Shown here: positions 61,183-64,000 of the stretch, piece after piece
Position numbering within the stretch: position 1 is the stretch's first letter
How the letters are laid out: every line of letters begins with the position of its first letter
DNA from: Isoetes taiwanensis
Taxonomy: Eukaryota > Streptophyta > Lycopodiopsida > Isoetales > Isoetaceae
Length of the DNA: 64,000 nucleotides
Reading direction: 5' to 3'
NCBI GenBank assembly: GCA_021234155.1
Contig: JAJEKV010000059.1
Span: forward strand, 3,479,167 to 3,543,166
Position numbers and translations under genes: made by a program
The notes under the pieces: generated by a model
The model's database searches: none
Told to the model about the DNA's origin: nothing
Seen by the model: the letters and a program-made list of their open reading frames with translations, nothing else

Positions 61183-62629
61183 GGATTGACCTTACAACTT
61201 GTTATGACTTGCAAAGAAGAGAAGGGTATGCCCCAATTGAATCAATGAACTCCAAAACTTTGATAAGTATCAAATTCTACTGCCAACAAGGTACTTATTC
61301 TGTCAACATCGAGCAGAACTAAGCTCCATTCGCTGGTATTTTCCAACATGTCTGCTTTGTTTTTAAATATGAAGAAGTTCATTCCATCACCTAACTTCCC
61401 TGAGTTTTAGGATGATCTAAAATGTAAAGGAAGTAGCGAAAGAGGAGTTTCGCTTTGGGTCTTATGCTACAGGTTTTCCCATTCTTAGATTTTCTCTTTC
61501 AGAATTTTTTTCAGACCCAAGATTTTTCTCATATTTCTTCATTCGGGCAATTATTTTTGCGAGATCACATTGCTTTTAAAGAGAAAAAAGAGGTGGATCA
61601 TATCACAAGATTGATCCTTGAACGAAAATTATTGAAAGGGAATACCTGCTATTATAAAATGATTGAAGACTATTACAATGCCTGGTTTGAGATGCTATGA
61701 CAAAACTGATTAAAAGCTCTTACAATGCAACATATGTGAATTGCGATGTGCTAAAGGTCTGATTAAATTGTAATGCAATATAACTTAAAACAGATATATG
61801 CGCCTCCACATCCTTCCCTCCAGTACTAAACTACAATTTATAGATTGGGAAAGCGTAAATAGTTCAAGTTGCATAAGGCAAACGTAAAAGCTTCATCAAA
61901 TAAAAGAGAATTGAATTAAATGAATTGATTTTTAACATCTACGAATATCAAAAGCGTATAGGTAAAAGAATGAAAGGCCTATAAATGGAAAATATGTCAT
62001 GCAAGCAGAAGATGGAACACCACAAACATGTTTCCATGACCCCTTGGCTTAAAAGCAAGATGAAACGCTTCATAGTGCAACATATATTATATTATATGTG
62101 AAAAAAAGAAAGTGCTTAACTTAATTACTGATTATTATTCTACGATTCAATGAGCCAGTAAACACCTAAATTCGACTTTGCCCAGAATGACATGGCCGAG
62201 TTATACCATTTGTTCTCACCTACTCGAATACTAAGAACGCCAGTTGTTTATTACAATGTTATTGCTAGAAGTTAGAATGGTAAGTAGAGGGGGCAAGTTG
62301 TATATCCTAATTTCTTGACTAGTTTAGGGTTACTAACCTTGAAAATTCTTTCGTCATTGGCACACCTTAGGCTATTTTCATAGAGTACTTTTATGGTATC
62401 CAAGTAGTGCAAACCATTTCACACGATAACATGCAATTGATGCCTATCTTGTAGCACACATATGTTACATTTGTGTCCTTAGAGCTTTCAATACCATCAC
62501 CTTGCTTAATAAAAGCATTTTCATAATTGGGATACATACTGTAGTAATTGATATTATTAAAAATTGTAGCTGTGGTAAACATATCCTAATAACAATGCAT
62601 ATGCCATTAGACAAATCCCATTTTGTTCG
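61183..62629. other. 3' flank of the aspartic protease gene
   Basis: AT-rich. An open frame at 61455-61700 has no family motif. No other feature is supported. Confidence 0.35.
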
Positions 62630-64000
62630 TCAACATTGTTGAGGTGCAACAGAGATTAGAGATCTTTGTATATCAATTCCGAATCTGAATGTCTGTTGTT
62701 GAATATTACCTAGTATAGAAAGTGGAATGGAAGAGGGCGCAAAAGCAAGACAATAAGTACCATAATTATCGACGGGAATAACAATGTTGTTTCCAGGAAG
62801 GGGAAGATCAACTCCATTTTGAAGATGGAACACCACAGAGGGGACTTGAACTACTTGAAGACCAGAAAAGTTAAAGCAGGTGTCGAGAAGGTAAACAGGG
62901 GGAGCATAGGGGAGGTTGAGAGAAGCAGCTTTGAAAGCATCCCTAAAGGCAGTATAGGCAGGAGAGACGAGCCGAGAGACAGCAGTGCCAGTGTCGAGGA
63001 TGACACCACCAGTGCCATTAGGCTGGAGCTGGAAGAGGTAAGATGAGACGGGGACGAGAGAATTCCCCACAGAGATACCCAGTAGGGAGGTATAGTAATA
63101 CGTGGCGACGCGGGGGTGGCGATAGAGGGGGGTAAACGAGGACGAGGCGGGGATCGATCTGGGGCCGAAGGCGAGAGGCGAGGCGAGAGACGAACGGTCC
63201 CGATTGACAAGGCAGTAAGAGAAGGCAGAGCTAAAAGTGGCGCCGAGTTGGGAAAGGAACGAGAGGCGACCCCCGCCGAGCCCCAAGAGGCCGGCCTCGC
63301 CTTGGAAGAGGCCATAGTTAGAGTGGCCACAACCAAAGGCTATATTTGGGACAACTGCCCCATCCAATGAGAAGGACTCTGTACCAAAATCCCCAAATGT
63401 AACAGACTGGTCACTATACCTGAGCATATATGTGCATTGAAATCCTTTGCATGATCTATAATCCAGCATAGAACAGAGGGGCGATCCGCAGTAGACTGGC
63501 TGGTAACTGGAAGACCCTCTCGGATCGTAAATTGGATCGATCTGTCTGTAACAATTCTGGCATGGCGCACACTGTACCCATGATACATCGCTGCCTGTGT
63601 CAACCTCTAGATAGTATTCGTTCGCCGGATTTCCTATCCCCAATCTTACAAGATATTCCCCAATTCCTAGCCCCAATCCGGTTGTTACTGGTGCAGAAAT
63701 CAGGCTCCTTTTGGGCTTTTTGTGCACAAAACCAAGGTTTTTAGACATGGTTTTGATCCTCTGTTCATCCCCTTTTAGCAGATGTAGCAAATTCTGTTTG
63801 TGGGTCATTTTTTTGCTGTTGAATACTGTTCCTCTGTGCATAATTTGGGCTTGAAGGATCCCTTCTTGCAACCCATTTGGATTCTCCGGACCCCTTTCAA
63901 CATTTTTGGGAGCTTTATCAAGATGAAGATCCACGTTTGTAAAACCGAGATGGCCACATTGTGCCTGATACAGAGACAGGCATAGCAGAAGCAAGGAAAA
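62630..64000 (-). CDS. Aspartic protease, nepenthesin/ASPG type (5' end outside window)
   Basis: Intronless minus-strand frame from the window edge to TGA at 62630, at least 456 residues. The N-terminus within the window is a hydrophobic signal peptide (FSLLLLCLSLYQAQC); its ATG lies beyond 64000. A propeptide is followed by the pepsin-like domain: YLVRLGIGNP, first active site EVDTGSDVSWVQC, then the Cys-rich nepenthesin insert (CAPCQNCYRQIDPIYDP, CGSPLCSML, CTYMLRYSDQS). Next are FGCGHSNYGLF, LLGLGGGRLSFLSQL, second active site ILDTGTAVSRL, CFNFSG, and the C-terminal LSILGNIQQQTFRFGIDI. Both catalytic Asp motifs are intact. Secreted or vacuolar proteolysis is expected. Resembles the guard-cell ASPG1 subgroup, in which single-exon genes are common. 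No disruption is seen. Confidence 0.93.
   Translation of the reverse strand, partial: FSLLLLCLSLYQAQCGHLGFTNVDLHLDKAPKNVERGPENPNGLQEGILQAQIMHRGTVFNSKKMTHKQNLLHLLKGDEQRIKTMSKNLGFVHKKPKRSLISAPVTTGLGLGIGEYLVRLGIGNPANEYYLEVDTGSDVSWVQCAPCQNCYRQIDPIYDPRGSSSYQPVYCGSPLCSMLDYRSCKGFQCTYMLRYSDQSVTFGDFGTESFSLDGAVVPNIAFGCGHSNYGLFQGEAGLLGLGGGRLSFLSQLGATFSSAFSYCLVNRDRSSLASPLAFGPRSIPASSSFTPLYRHPRVATYYYTSLLGISVGNSLVPVSSYLFQLQPNGTGGVILDTGTAVSRLVSPAYTAFRDAFKAASLNLPYAPPVYLLDTCFNFSGLQVVQVPSVVFHLQNGVDLPLPGNNIVIPVDNYGTYCLAFAPSSIPLSILGNIQQQTFRFGIDIQRSLISVAPQQC

Noticed and set aside
62819-63370. Plus-strand and alternative minus-strand frames across the aspartic protease
   Set aside because: Antisense or out-of-frame shadows of the protease gene.

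Overview
The window is nuclear DNA of a land plant. The evidence is spliceosomal introns, a nine-exon guanylyl cyclase gene of the plant GC1 type, a plant SULTR-type sulfate transporter, a nepenthesin-type aspartic protease, and abundant Copia, Gypsy, LINE and MITE-like repeats. The low gene density, decayed nested transposons, LINEs with pentanucleotide tails and unusual transposon-like genes suggest a large, repeat-rich genome such as a fern, lycophyte or gymnosperm. The sequence alone does not settle this. Only four genes look like ordinary host genes: an unidentified exon at the left edge (98-317, -), GC1 (11507-16241, -), an intronless sulfate transporter (38412-40487, +), and an aspartic protease cut by the right edge (62630-64000, -).

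Layout. 1-11.4 kb is an exon followed by low-complexity intergenic DNA with local duplications, two poly(A) retroposon insertions and a long CTAT microsatellite. 11.5-16.2 kb is GC1, with a truncated LINE 207 bp upstream of its start codon. 20.0-56.4 kb lies between the two LTRs of one old minus-strand Copia element. Both LTRs are present, and they are flanked by the same 5-bp target duplication (GGCAA). The Copia protein domains run in order but are split into three blocks by inserts of about 10.5 kb and about 20 kb.

The 10.5-kb insert interrupts the Copia reverse transcriptase. It carries two tandem small genes of unknown function with matching promoters, a minus-strand transposase-like gene (DUF7869-like, motif DNC-GQNKN), a truncated LINE, and a divergent plus-strand gene. 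That last gene joins a ParB/sulfiredoxin-like domain to a DNA-methyltransferase-like domain. The 20-kb insert holds LINE copies, the sulfate transporter and a broken 3'-end copy of it, a decayed tyrosine-recombinase (Crypton-like) element, a second DUF7869-like gene and Gypsy/L1 remnants. Just outside the Copia, at 57-60 kb, lies a second and more decayed ParB/methyltransferase-like gene.

The main candidate for an undescribed system is the ParB-like plus methyltransferase-like gene family, seen twice here. In one case it sits divergently beside a DUF7869-like transposase-type gene, two small genes and repeated ATCGCGGCCGCGAT palindromes, all inside one insertion. It resembles the ParB-methyltransferase fusions of phages and bacterial mobile elements, but it has introns. 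In both copies the expected catalytic DPPY-type motif reads D-[VI]-R-G. All functional claims for it are inference from motifs read by eye.
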